A stretch of DNA of 39,301 bases, from NCBI RefSeq assembly GCF_000427805.1, contig NZ_KE386583.1:116836-156136 (forward strand), in the 5' to 3' direction. Positions 25,099-34,322 of the stretch are shown piece after piece. Numbering within the stretch: position 1 is the first letter of the stretch; each line of letters starts with the position of its first letter. The DNA comes from Budvicia aquatica DSM 5075 = ATCC 35567. GTDB taxonomy: Bacteria; Pseudomonadota; Gammaproteobacteria; Enterobacterales; Enterobacteriaceae. The notes under the pieces were generated by a model, which saw only the letters and a program-made list of their open reading frames with translations, searched no databases and had not been told where the DNA came from. The position numbers were made by a program, and so were the translations under genes.

Positions 25099-25841
25099 TT
25101 TATTCACCTTCTAATAGATTAAGAGATAAAGAGATTGTTTTTCATATTTCATCATTATTAGAGATGACTTGGAGGCTGAATACAATGAACGGCCAGTGAT
25201 ATTAAATCCAAAAATAACAATGAGAATATAAATTGGCGCATTTTTTAATTAAAAAGTAATATAAATTCACATTCTGTGTGAAATATGTTTTTTAGTATTT
25301 ATTCGTGATATTTATTACACTTTTTGTGATTTATTGTGATTTTCAAACGGAAGGAAAAAATAAGCTTCATGATGCATCATAATTTAGTCACATTTTATCT
25401 ATTCTTCAACAGATGATAATGATGTACTGGAGATATTAACCGGTAGTAACAGCACTAGATACCTCATAAAAATATAATTACACGTGAAGATAAAATTAAA
25501 AATCGTCTATATGCAGTAATCCATATCGGTTCATAGGTTTACCTACGAAAAATTAGGCTAACTTGATATAAACACCTCATCAATATAGAATGTAACGATC
25601 GACAACAACTATTTGATAGTCAAAACTAATCAAACGAGGTATTTCGATCGTTTTAAACGATTTTAAAATTAAAAACCAAAGGAATATATTGTAAAACCCG
25701 AATACAACTAACTAATTATATTTATTTAATAAATATCACCCCGATATAGCCACTCATTTAAAAGGCCAAATTAGCCCAACAATATAAGCTATTGACTAAA
25801 TAACGGACGAATATTTCCAAATATAAGGATTTCTCTCAATA
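25099..25841. other. 743-base AT-rich regulatory spacer
   Basis: No supportable gene. It must carry the divergent promoters of the DUF1471 gene and the second autotransporter. Visible elements: TTCACA-N5-TGTGAA (25266-25282), a weak CRP-like site CGTGA-N6-TTACA (25304-25319), and the 8-base arms AACGATCG (25594-25601) and CGATCGTT (25645-25652), 43 bases apart. The high AT content suits H-NS silencing, which is inference. Confidence 0.6.
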
Positions 25842-28406
25842 ATGAACGCAAAAATTTCCCCATTAGTGGTTGCTATTGCCTCGTGCCTTATAGGCTCACC
25901 GGTCTATGCAGCGACAACCAACGTTGATGGTAAGGTATTGACCGTCACCACCGACCAGCAAGGAACAACGTTTCAAGTTTCCAATGGAGGACACCTCATC
26001 GTTGATAATGGCGGAATTATTGGCGGGGAAAGTCTAGCTCAACGTTCGTCTCTAACGGGATCGACCCTTGATATCAATAGTGGTGGCATTTCTGGTTCTA
26101 TATCCGCATCAGCAAACAGCTCTGGATCGAGTTCGACAATCAATATCAACAGCGGTGGAAAGGTATTAGGCTATATTGCCACCAACGCCAGAGACGGTGA
26201 ACGCCATAGCCTTAGCATCAATAATGCTTCAGTAACCAGCAATCGGTTGAGAAACTTCGCGCTTGACCTACAAAGTACCAATGCCACGATTAATGACAGT
26301 ACGATTACAAATTCGGCCCACGGTATAAACTTAAGCTTTGATTCTATTGCCAATATTAATAATAGCGTCATCAACGCAACGGGCACGGTGAAAAACGGCG
26401 GCTACGGTATTGTCAGCATGTCGTCTGAATTAACGATGACCAATTCGGAAATTAATTATACCGGCCCCATTGGAAGCGGTGCGGCGTTAACCAGCTTTGG
26501 TAGTAGATTAAATGATTCAAACACATTGGTCTCAAACTCTAAAATAAATTCAACTGATACCGGCGCTTATTTAATTGGCGGCAATACAACCATTTCAAAC
26601 ACCGAGATTATTAGTCAGGGTAATAACGCTATTCTGCTGCAAGGCGGGGAGCTTAACCTAGCCAATCATAGTTCAATTAAAGCCTTGGGTAACGGATTTG
26701 GCCTTCTGTTATATAAGGGAGAAGAATCCGGTGACTATTTAGAAAATAACGTCACTCTGAATAACTCAAGCATCGAGACGGAGGCTGCACCGGGGATACT
26801 GGTAAGCGGCGATACTACCGCAACGATTAAGATTGAAAACAATAGTAATATTATCAGTGGATTCGGTACTTTTTTACAGGTTTTTTCCGGTGCGAAAACG
26901 GCAGTTTCACTCGATGATAGTCAGATAGTTGGTAATGTAATATCCGTCACCGATGCGATAACAGATATCACCCTTCAGAACAGTGCCTCACTGACCGGTA
27001 AGATGCAAAACGTTAATAATTTGAACCTCAATACGCAGGCGTCATGGACATTAACCGAGAGCTCAAACCTTAACCACCTGACGATAAACAACGCGACTAT
27101 CCGGTTTGCCGATAATAGTAATGACGCGACGTTTAATACCCTGACGATGGATGATTTAAGCGGCAGCGGTACGTTTATCATGCGCACAGACATTGCCGGA
27201 GATGGTAACGGCATCAATAATAGTGGCGATAAGCTGATTGTTACAGGTACCAGCCAAGGTAATCATAATCTCACTATTGTGAACCGCGGAGATCTGTCGA
27301 CTACCGGTAATGAAACGCTGACCATCGTTGAAACCCAAGACGGGCAGGCCAAATTTGCACTTACGCCTAGCGCACCTAAAGTTGAATTAGGTGGCTACCT
27401 GTATGACGTGCGCCAGAATGGCAACAATTGGGAACTTTATGGCGCTTCCTCTACAGCCGTGGAACCACCAACCCCGGGCGGGGGTGGCAGTGGCATTACA
27501 ACAACTGCAGATGCTGGGGCAAACTTCCTGAATATCGGCTATCTGCTGAACTATGCAGAGACCCAGACGTTATTGCAGCGTATGGGCGACCTACGCCAGA
27601 ACGGTGAGCATGGTGATATATGGCTACGCGGCTTTGCCGGTAAGTTTGACTCTTTCTCCGGCGGTAAACTTAGCCGGTTTGATATGAGCTACAGCGGTAT
27701 GCAGATTGGTGCCGATAAACGTATTTCACCAGAAGTACCACTGTTTGTCGGTATGTTTATGGGCCAAACCAACGGTAGCCCGGATTACCGCACCGGTGAT
27801 GGCACCACCAAGTCGAGCAATGCCGGTATCTATGGTTCATATATGGCCGATAGCGGTTTTTATCTCGATTCAGTACTTAAGTATTCACATTTGAAAAATA
27901 GCTTTAACGTCAAAGATAGCCAAAACAGCCTCGTCAGGGGTAACGGCAACTCGGATGGGGTAAGCTTCTCCATGGAGGCGGGGCAGAAATTTAACCTGAA
28001 TGAGCAAAATAACGGTTTCTATATTGAGCCACAGGCTCAACTGAGCTATGGCCATCAGGATGCAACGCAGGTTAGATCGTCAAACGGTCTGAAGATCAAC
28101 TTAGGCAGCTATGAGTCATTGATGGGAAGAGCCAGCACGCTGTTCGGCTACCAACTTAATCAGGGCGATAACAAAATCAACGTTTACCTGAAAACCGGTA
28201 TAGTGCGTGAATTTGAAGGTGACGTGGACTACCAGCTAAACGGCTCAACCGAGAATCACACCTTTAAAGGCAACTGGTGGAATAACGGGGTTGGCGTTAG
28301 CGCTCAGATAGCAAAACAGCATAGCTTCTATCTGGATATCGACAGCTCCACCGGTAACAAGTTTGATCAACGTCAGATTAACGGCGGCTACCGATTTAGT
28401 TTCTGA
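25842..28406 (+). CDS. Autotransporter (type Va), AIDA/pertactin-like passenger
   Basis: 854 residues. Signal peptide about 1-23 (MNAKISPLVVAIASCLIGSPVYA). The passenger (about 24-545) consists of short N/S/G-rich beta-helix turns (STLDINSGGISGSISA, STININSGGKVLGYIA). A pertactin-like linker region (GSGTFIMRTDIAGDGNG, NNSGDKLIVTGTSQGNH) and a glycine hinge (PPTPGGGGSG) follow. The translocator barrel is about 560-854, from WLRGFAGKFDSF to the terminal GGYRFSF, a normal aromatic C-terminus. Probably an adhesin or biofilm factor. No protease motif is visible in the passenger. AGGA lies 13 bases upstream of the start. A strong terminator follows. Confidence 0.93.
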   Translation: MNAKISPLVVAIASCLIGSPVYAATTNVDGKVLTVTTDQQGTTFQVSNGGHLIVDNGGIIGGESLAQRSSLTGSTLDINSGGISGSISASANSSGSSSTININSGGKVLGYIATNARDGERHSLSINNASVTSNRLRNFALDLQSTNATINDSTITNSAHGINLSFDSIANINNSVINATGTVKNGGYGIVSMSSELTMTNSEINYTGPIGSGAALTSFGSRLNDSNTLVSNSKINSTDTGAYLIGGNTTISNTEIISQGNNAILLQGGELNLANHSSIKALGNGFGLLLYKGEESGDYLENNVTLNNSSIETEAAPGILVSGDTTATIKIENNSNIISGFGTFLQVFSGAKTAVSLDDSQIVGNVISVTDAITDITLQNSASLTGKMQNVNNLNLNTQASWTLTESSNLNHLTINNATIRFADNSNDATFNTLTMDDLSGSGTFIMRTDIAGDGNGINNSGDKLIVTGTSQGNHNLTIVNRGDLSTTGNETLTIVETQDGQAKFALTPSAPKVELGGYLYDVRQNGNNWELYGASSTAVEPPTPGGGGSGITTTADAGANFLNIGYLLNYAETQTLLQRMGDLRQNGEHGDIWLRGFAGKFDSFSGGKLSRFDMSYSGMQIGADKRISPEVPLFVGMFMGQTNGSPDYRTGDGTTKSSNAGIYGSYMADSGFYLDSVLKYSHLKNSFNVKDSQNSLVRGNGNSDGVSFSMEAGQKFNLNEQNNGFYIEPQAQLSYGHQDATQVRSSNGLKINLGSYESLMGRASTLFGYQLNQGDNKINVYLKTGIVREFEGDVDYQLNGSTENHTFKGNWWNNGVGVSAQIAKQHSFYLDIDSSTGNKFDQRQINGGYRFSF

Positions 28407-28431
28407 TCAATAGATAAAGCTTTTGGATATT

Positions 28432-28470
28432 ATAAAGGCTGCGCGAAATGGCGCTGCCTTTATCTATTTT
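28432..28470 (+). terminator. Terminator of the second autotransporter
   Basis: ATAAAGGC-T-GCGC (28432-28444) pairs with GCGC-T-GCCTTTAT (28451-28463), with one T-T mismatch and a GAAATG loop, and is followed by CTATTTTT. It starts 26 bases after the stop codon. Confidence 0.85.
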
Positions 28471-28910
28471 TCACTAAGAAAGATTATGACAGGCGGTTTG
28501 GCAAAGGAACGGTTAATCGCTCTGTCACGTTCTTCGTTGATGCAAAAATATTAAAAATTGCTGAAAAGAAGGCTGATAGTAGACTTAGCGCTGGATCAGT
28601 TAGGACCGAACAACGATAATTGAACGTCAATAAGCGGCTAAACATGCTATCTAGCGCTTATCTTTCACCAAATCAGCCGTCTGTATATCATTTTAATTAT
28701 TATTCTTATAATTAACCGATATTGCTCAATATTGATATCTCTTCTTTGCTTTTCTTCAATACCCCTGGTAACAACCAACCACAAAATAAAATAATAGTAA
28801 CTACATTTGTGTACATTATTAATTAGTTAATATGGCATACTGTATTTTTAATGCTCATACCCATTACTTCGCTCTTTAAAAGTAATAAACTGTAAATAAA
28901 TGGAATTTAA
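28471..28910. other. 440-base spacer without a gene
   Basis: No open frame I would support. AT content rises towards 28910. A small inverted repeat, ATTACTT / AAGTAAT, lies just upstream of the adhesin-E-like gene (about 28863-28885). The promoter of the next gene should be in the last 150 bases. Confidence 0.5.
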
Positions 28911-29267
28911 ATGAATAAACTTATTACTGTTATATTAGGGCTGTTATTAAGCTCAGCATGTTATGCATCAGGAAATTGGGTTAAAATTATGGAGAATGAG
29001 GACGCGGTGCTCTTTCTTGATAAGGACTCAATTACTCAAACTCAGGTTGAACATGTAAAACGAGCTGAATTAATTTTCAATAATAAGAAAAACGCATACT
29101 CAACCGTTACTGTCTATGAAATCAACTGTAAATCAAAACAAGACCATAGAGTTAAAATATCAGATTATGAAAAAGCAGATGCTCAAGGGAAACTGCTTGG
29201 CAGTCAAGTTATTAATGAGCCATTGGAGCCAGCAGATCAAAGGGCGGTTGATTTAATTTGTCACTAA
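28911..29267 (+). CDS. Surface-adhesin-E-like secreted protein
   Basis: 118 residues. Signal peptide about 1-19 (cleavage after CYA). The mature domain has the small SH3-like pattern of the surface-adhesin E family: NWVKIMENEDAVLFLDKDSITQ, then YEINCKSKQDHRVKISDYEKADAQGK and AVDLICH, with two conserved Cys (in EINCK and LICH) that may form a disulfide. In Haemophilus, protein E binds host matrix and complement factors; most relatives have no known role. It lacks a lipobox, so it is probably periplasmic or secreted. It is 43 bases upstream of a lipoprotein gene, likely co-transcribed. Confidence 0.72.
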   Translation: MNKLITVILGLLLSSACYASGNWVKIMENEDAVLFLDKDSITQTQVEHVKRAELIFNNKKNAYSTVTVYEINCKSKQDHRVKISDYEKADAQGKLLGSQVINEPLEPADQRAVDLICH

Positions 29268-29310
29268 AGTATGTCGCTGATAGGTATTTATTTTAAAACA
29301 AGGAAGTCGT

Positions 29311-29748
29311 ATGAAATATTTTCGTGCTTTAAGCCTGTTGATTTGTATTTTTGCCATTTCGGGATGTGTTAAAGGGTATCACCTGATTGGAGAGACCCTG
29401 ACTGGCAAAAGAGTAGAGCGTACTGAGGATGCAATGGCATCTTGGGTAGGTGCAGATATTGATGCACTAGTTGCTTCCTGGGGACCGCCATCATCGACAT
29501 ACCAGAATAGGGATGGCAGCATTATTTATGATTATTCTTATTCAACAACCAGGACTCGTGAAGCTCAATATAATGTTTATGGCCATGTATTAGTCCCCGG
29601 TGAGTCGAGCACAACCACCTGTAAAAGAGCATTTTTAGTCGCGCCTGATGGAATCATATCAAAGTGGAAAGTGACAACCCCGACATCATGTAGCTATACC
29701 GGAAATAAAATATCAAAAGATATTCCTATTCCTGTTTCTACCTTCTAA
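29311..29748 (+). CDS. Small outer-membrane lipoprotein of unknown function
   Basis: 145 residues. Lipoprotein signal peptide with lipobox ISGC, acylated Cys19. Val at +2 gives no Asp-type inner-membrane retention signal, so outer membrane is expected. The mature part contains WVGADIDALVASWGPPSSTY (an SmpA/BamE-like 'xxxLxxxWGxP' opening) and DGSIIYDYSYSTTRTR, then a C-terminal FLVAPDGIISKWKVTTPTSC. The pattern occurs in many small envelope lipoproteins; I do not assign a function. Good AAGGAAG ribosome site; a strong terminator follows. Confidence 0.8.
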   Translation: MKYFRALSLLICIFAISGCVKGYHLIGETLTGKRVERTEDAMASWVGADIDALVASWGPPSSTYQNRDGSIIYDYSYSTTRTREAQYNVYGHVLVPGESSTTTCKRAFLVAPDGIISKWKVTTPTSCSYTGNKISKDIPIPVSTF

Positions 29749-29785
29749 TGGGTAAACATTAAATTTAACGCTCAATAATCATTAA

Positions 29786-29812
29786 AAAACCGCTTTTCCA
29801 AGCGGTTTTTTT
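29786..29812. terminator. Strong bidirectional terminator
   Basis: AAAACCGCTT (29786-29795) and AAGCGGTTTT (29800-29809) form a perfect 10-base stem with a TTCC loop. It is followed by T residues on the + strand and on the minus strand, so it can end both the lipoprotein transcript and the converging autotransporter transcript. Confidence 0.92.
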
Positions 29813-29960
29813 ATAGCTAAATTTTATATGAGCAATAATTTAAGTTGTCTAACCATCAATATCTTTTTCTCATTCGAGTTACAATCCGCTGTAGCCGTTT
29901 ATATACCATCTGACCAAGCTTACCCAATGAAATATAAGATATTTAACAGCCACGTTATAA

Positions 29961-32345
29961 TTAAAAATTATAACGGAACCCGACATTCCCCTGAATCGGC
30001 GACTCAATTTGACTACCGTTACGGTAGTTCAACTCCATATAAAGCGATGTCTTTTCTGAAACGGTTGCATTAATACCTAAGCCATATTTGCCAATGTTAC
30101 CTGATAAATCATTATTAAAATCATAACGTTGATTAATCCGTACGTTATTAGACTTAATAAACTCACGCTCAATGGCAGCCTTCACATAAGGACTAAGCGT
30201 TGTCCCTTGGGCTAAGTCGAACGTTTTGCCAACGGAAATTCCTAATTCACCTTTAGCTGAACGATTATGGTCAAGATCGGCTTTCATACCATTATTCAAC
30301 TCGATGCTCTTACTTTCTGCACTGAAATAGCTTGCCCGCAGGTAAGGTTCGATAAACATTCCCTGATTTAGCTGATAGTTATATCCGGTTTCAACCGAAG
30401 CACCAATCGCATTCTGGTGGTAGTCACTTCTGGCGATATCGCCGTTAGTTGTCGAAGCATTAAGCGAGTTATTAAAACGATTAGCCTTTAATACTCCATC
30501 CAGGTAGTAGCCTGAGTTATCAAAATAGGTGGCGTAAATACCGAGGCTATAGCTGTCAATATTGCTATTTCCACCTCGAGCATGTTTTAGCTTACTGTAG
30601 CTATAAGCGGTAAACCCACCGATCAGCATCTTGCCCGTAGCCAAATTTATCGCTTTATCACCGCCAATTTCGAAGCCATCCTGTTGCAGCTTATAGGCCG
30701 CACCCGATGAGGTATTCACCCGGGTATTGTTGGACAAATAGCGCCCCCATGCACCAAAACTATCACCGGCATTATTCCGCAAGTCCCCTTTTCTTAGACG
30801 CAGATTCTGTAGTTCTCCGTCAAAAATAAACTGACTGGCTGAAGCCATACTGAGTACCGCATCAGTTGACGGAGTGGTCTTGTGCTCTGGCGAAGGCGGA
30901 AGAATAACGATTGGCGGTATCACTTCCGGATCAGGATCTGGTTTTGGATCAACGGTAGCCTGCCAGTCAGCGCCTAAATACCAAATATTACCGGCTAAAC
31001 CATCCTTATCACGCATCTGTTTAAGAGAATACATGTAAGCACCACCGTCTACACCAGCGATCGTCTCACCCGATAACGAAGCTAAAGAAAAATCAGCACC
31101 GTTGCTTTTGTCATTGATAATATTGAGCGTCTGATTGCCCGCGGAGGTTATCTCTTCACCTGAATCATTGATAATGACTTTATGATTTCCGCTACCGTTA
31201 TCGATATTAAGGATGTTCCCTTTGCCCTGATTAATGGTGGTGTTAAAGCTAAAAATACCGGAGCCCGACAGAGTGCCCACCTGTAAACTGGCGTAGTTAT
31301 CACTCCCTCCATTTTGGAATTTTACGCTGCCGCCCTGCAGGTTCAAATCGCTTATAGTCGCAACAGCGTTATTATTACTCGAATGACGAACAATTAAAGT
31401 CGTGTCGTTACCGTTGAGAATTACCTTATCCGCAACCGCCCCACCATCGGTGGCCGAATCCATATAAATAATTGCGGCATTATTAACCCGTGTCGTTCCG
31501 CTGAGCTTAGCCTCTGCTTTTACCCAAGAATAGGCATTGTCGTTTAACGTTGTATTATTAGCCTCCGAGCCAGCGTATAAAATCTGTGACGACGAATGGT
31601 TAAAAATAGCGTTAGTCGATACACCGAGGTTAGCTACCTGTTGAGATGATTGATCATTAAATATTGCATCAATACTTCTTCCATTGGTCGAAACCAACTG
31701 ACTACTATCATTAAAGAAAGTCGAGTTTTTTGATGTTGCTACCGTATCCCATCCCCTATCCTCTCGTTGTATACCCCATAAAGTTTCTTTTGAGTTATCG
31801 TAATAACGGCTATTTGTTACTACTGGTGCATACCAAACTGATCCATCATCCTTGGTCTCAACATAAGAGCTACCATCACTGGCAAATTGGGTGGAAACCA
31901 TAACGTATGAATTCCCTCTGGCAACCGTTTGGTCTGCGGTCGTCATAACCCACATTCCGCTATTATTTAACGTTGTGTTTTCCGCCCTGCCATAAATAGA
32001 AACATTGCTTCCGGCAGTGCTCGTTCCACCGACACTAAACCAGCTGTCGTTGACCTCCATAAACTTGACGGTACCCGACGATATTTGAATGCGAAAATGA
32101 TTGTTCGGGCTATAAAGTTCATACCCATCCCCTTGCATAACAAAATGATTATCTTCGCTGCCCAATGTAATACCGTCACCGGCAGAAATAGAATGAAATT
32201 CATCAGGGCCAAATTTACTCTGTTCACAAACCGTTGAAATGGTATAGCCACTACAAGGAGCAGCATATGCGCCGATCGAGAACGAAGCAGTGACTATTGA
32301 TGAGATAACAATAGTTAAATAAGTTTTTTGCAAACGATACTGCAT
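29961..32345 (-). CDS. Autotransporter (type Va) with Cys-containing passenger N-terminus
   Basis: 794 residues. Signal peptide about 1-28 (IVISSIVTASFSIGAYA). The mature protein starts APCSGYTISTVC, so two Cys (31 and 40) close to the N-terminus could form a small loop; Cys is rare in autotransporter passengers. The passenger (about 29-480) is beta-helical with many NNTTLNDNA / STNAIFNHSSS turns. A Pro/Asp linker (DPKPDPDPEVIPP) precedes the barrel (about 515-794, FGAWGRYLSNNTRVN to GFRYNF). Normal aromatic C-terminus. AGGAG ribosome site 9 bases before ATG. A short inverted repeat (CGTTATAATT / AATTATAACG, 29953-29975) overlaps the stop codon. Confidence 0.93.
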   Translation of the reverse strand: MQYRLQKTYLTIVISSIVTASFSIGAYAAPCSGYTISTVCEQSKFGPDEFHSISAGDGITLGSEDNHFVMQGDGYELYSPNNHFRIQISSGTVKFMEVNDSWFSVGGTSTAGSNVSIYGRAENTTLNNSGMWVMTTADQTVARGNSYVMVSTQFASDGSSYVETKDDGSVWYAPVVTNSRYYDNSKETLWGIQREDRGWDTVATSKNSTFFNDSSQLVSTNGRSIDAIFNDQSSQQVANLGVSTNAIFNHSSSQILYAGSEANNTTLNDNAYSWVKAEAKLSGTTRVNNAAIIYMDSATDGGAVADKVILNGNDTTLIVRHSSNNNAVATISDLNLQGGSVKFQNGGSDNYASLQVGTLSGSGIFSFNTTINQGKGNILNIDNGSGNHKVIINDSGEEITSAGNQTLNIINDKSNGADFSLASLSGETIAGVDGGAYMYSLKQMRDKDGLAGNIWYLGADWQATVDPKPDPDPEVIPPIVILPPSPEHKTTPSTDAVLSMASASQFIFDGELQNLRLRKGDLRNNAGDSFGAWGRYLSNNTRVNTSSGAAYKLQQDGFEIGGDKAINLATGKMLIGGFTAYSYSKLKHARGGNSNIDSYSLGIYATYFDNSGYYLDGVLKANRFNNSLNASTTNGDIARSDYHQNAIGASVETGYNYQLNQGMFIEPYLRASYFSAESKSIELNNGMKADLDHNRSAKGELGISVGKTFDLAQGTTLSPYVKAAIEREFIKSNNVRINQRYDFNNDLSGNIGKYGLGINATVSEKTSLYMELNYRNGSQIESPIQGNVGFRYNF

Positions 32346-32985
32346 AGCAACAGCTCCTTATTGCTTTTACACCCAGTACCTTTCCATGATTTTTACAAAT
32401 CATCTGCTGAGTTAAATTAATTTTAAAAATGAGATGTTATTTATATCAAAATTGGAAAACACGCTTAAATCTGTTTAAATAAAGTAACCACCAAGAATTT
32501 AAATATTCCAGATATGTACCCACGGTCAAATTAACAGAATCACAAATGAGTGTTGCCCCATAAAGCCGCAAGCATACACCACCAATTTACGCGTATCGAG
32601 TTTAAATCATAAATAACACAACAATAGGTTAAAGTGCTTAAAAATACATTTATTTAGATAATAAACCCTAAATAATCAACATTTCAGTTCGCTTCCATAT
32701 AGCCAAAAAAGCCTACCCTGCATAATAATTAATATTAACCATCAAAAATAAATATGTTTTTCTCACAAAAAACCATGACTTTAATGAGTGTTTTTTAAAA
32801 AACATTTAAAAATTAATTAATAGCAACCTAATTATAACAACGCGGAAGTATGAGCTATCTAAAGACATTTTAGTTGGAATATCTCTATTTTGGTTGCGAA
32901 AGGAACAGATTTAATTTAACAGAGGATAATTAAATGAAATAGCTATTAAAAACTATTATAAAGACAGGTAGTCTCCGTTAAATGA
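32346..32985. other. 640-base very AT-rich spacer
   Basis: No supportable gene. It should contain the promoter of the third autotransporter near 32400-32500. No strong hairpin or known operator seen. Confidence 0.5.
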
Positions 32986-33035
32986 ATAACATTTTCATCT
33001 TATGGCTCACAACCAACAAGAGTTAATATAATGAA
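32986..33035 (-). pseudogene. Fragment of the lipoprotein gene family, third copy
   Basis: About 50 bases match the lipobox region of the lipoprotein genes at 33358-33789 and 34924-35361. In the same reading frame on the minus strand the fragment gives ILTLVGCE, and the shared block CACAACCAACAAGAGTTAA is nearly invariant. Similarity stops abruptly at about 33036-33045, where the 185-bp repeat unit begins. A decayed remnant of an older copy. Confidence 0.6.
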
Positions 33036-33045
33036 ACCAATAGCT

Positions 33046-33271
33046 GAAAGTAGAGATGAAAATCCCGTTTCGCTGAAAGCTTATTGAAGGCAACTGTCGA
33101 TGTATCCCACTCTGTATCTCATTATCTGAGATACGGCAGGAACTACATCAACATATTGTTTTATAAGATAAGGGAGTCGGCCGTTAAGCAGACCGTCTAA
33201 AACAACGGGTTATCTTCCAACCGTATCAAGTTTTGATCAATTTACTGGTGTTGATGTAACTCGGCGTGTAT
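33046..33271. repeat. Direct repeat, copy 1 (185-base core 33087-33271)
   Basis: The core matches 36307-36491 at 180 of 185 positions with no gaps; all five differences are transitions. A more diverged left arm (from 33046) also matches 36237-36306 but lacks about 28 bases. The core contains a palindrome (GTATCTCA-N5-TGAGATAC). No intact reading frame. Confidence 0.9.
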
Positions 33272-33357
33272 TTAGTAAAATTGACTCTTCACGATTAGGT
33301 TTATTTTGTATGCGTTTTGAAGCGTAGTTCCCGTAAAAATTACATTTAAAACCTATA

Positions 33358-33789
33358 CTAATCAACGCAAAGTATGTTCCAGCCATCCTTTCCAAAACTA
33401 AAATTCCCATCATACTCATTAATTCTACTTTCATTATTAATCAACGCTTCAATTTTTACACTATTAACGCTAAAAATTTCCTCCGCATCAATAATTACAA
33501 TAAATCGTGAGTTATCGGCCCCGCCATAGAATTTATTTTTAATATTTACCGTTCCGCAAACATAAATAAAAAGATGGCCATCTGCCGCTGCTAAACGTTA
33601 TTTTCTCATATAGAGGTTTGAGAATGTAATCGACTTCGCAGCAATCGAATTTGGATTCATTAACCTATAAATAACGCCTTCCTTCGCTAAATTTATAATT
33701 TTTTCATCCTGCGACTCGCAACCAACAAGAGTTAAGATAATAAAAATAATCGCAAGATTTAAATTTTTTGATATCCTTTGCATAATCAA
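33358..33789 (-). pseudogene. Small lipoprotein gene broken by an in-frame stop
   Basis: 144 codons in one frame, aligned along its length with the lipoprotein at 34924-35361. Codon 64 is TAA (33598-33600) where the intact copy has Lys: the block reads NLYMRK-stop-RLAAADGHLF against NVYMIKKRLASADGHLF. Downstream the frame stays open through FIYVCGTVN, FIVIIDAEE and GWNILCVD to a normal stop (33358-33360). So a single base change inactivated it, recently enough that no frameshift followed. A lipobox (LVGC) is present. The start may be a TTG eight bases after AGG, or the ATG six bases later. Readthrough cannot be excluded. Confidence 0.85.
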
Positions 33790-34109
33790 AATAATTACCT
33801 AAATTTATATTTAAAGATAGAAATATTGACTTAATTATATAATTTATCAATTGATTATGAAGGGGTTGTGAAGAAATTGAATAATAACTGGATTTCTATT
33901 GTACATCAGAGCAATAGTGATGGTGTATAGCCGAATTGAGTAAACCCGTGTTGTGTTTGATGGCAAGAATGAATCACAAGAGTTACCTCACCTTTTGTAT
34001 AAGAATCTGCCCTTATATCAAAACTAGTGACTCTCAGCTTTTCAAACCTGAGTGTTAGACCAAGTCGTAACTAATACGTATGAATGTATGCCGCTCTTAA
34101 AGTTCTCCG
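33790..34109. other. 320-base spacer
   Basis: No gene. The first 75 bases resemble the region upstream of the lipoprotein at 34924-35361 (shared blocks around GACTTAATTA and ATTGATTATGAAG), so the promoter region was duplicated with the gene. The remainder is unrecognised. Confidence 0.55.
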
Positions 34110-34292
34110 ATGGCCAGTGCTAATCTTCATTGTTTCCGTTGTCAGTCTGCTCAAGTTTAAGGCCATGATCAGAATCCCAAAAGCTATGACAGATTTCGCT
34201 ACCGCAACTGTCACCATGTATTTCAGATTACTTAAACTTCTGAAGTCTGTAAGCCGAGCGTTAAAAAACAGATCACAGAAATGATCTTATAA
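34110..34292 (+). pseudogene. IS1-family insA remnant
   Basis: In one + frame, 61 codons with two internal stops read MASANLHCFRCQSAQV, stop, GHDQNPKSYDRFRYRNCHHV, FQIT, then VCKPSVKKQITEM. This matches the zinc-ribbon N-terminal half of IS1-type InsA (MASVSIHCPRCQSAQV; GHDRFRCRDCHRVFQLTY; KPGMKEQITEM) from memory of that family. Neither insB nor clear IS1 ends are present, so it is a decayed fragment. The open frame usually called here, starting at 34084, is a different frame and not a gene. Confidence 0.75.
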
Positions 34293-34322
34293 TAAATAAT
34301 TTCGTAATCAATCATACAATAT

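Noticed and set aside
25304-25319. CRP site between the DUF1471 and autotransporter genes
   Set aside because: Two core mismatches and a distant position; mentioned only as weak in the spacer entry.
29828-30073. 81-residue + strand ORF
   Set aside because: Half lies antisense inside the third autotransporter's barrel; no ribosome site and no family pattern.
33237-33434. 65-residue minus-strand ORF
   Set aside because: It is in a different frame over the end of the lipoprotein pseudogene and into the direct repeat; the real coding trace is the broken 33358-33789 frame.
34084-34284. 66-residue + strand ORF
   Set aside because: Its frame is not the one that aligns with IS1 InsA; the InsA-like frame at 34110-34292 explains the region.
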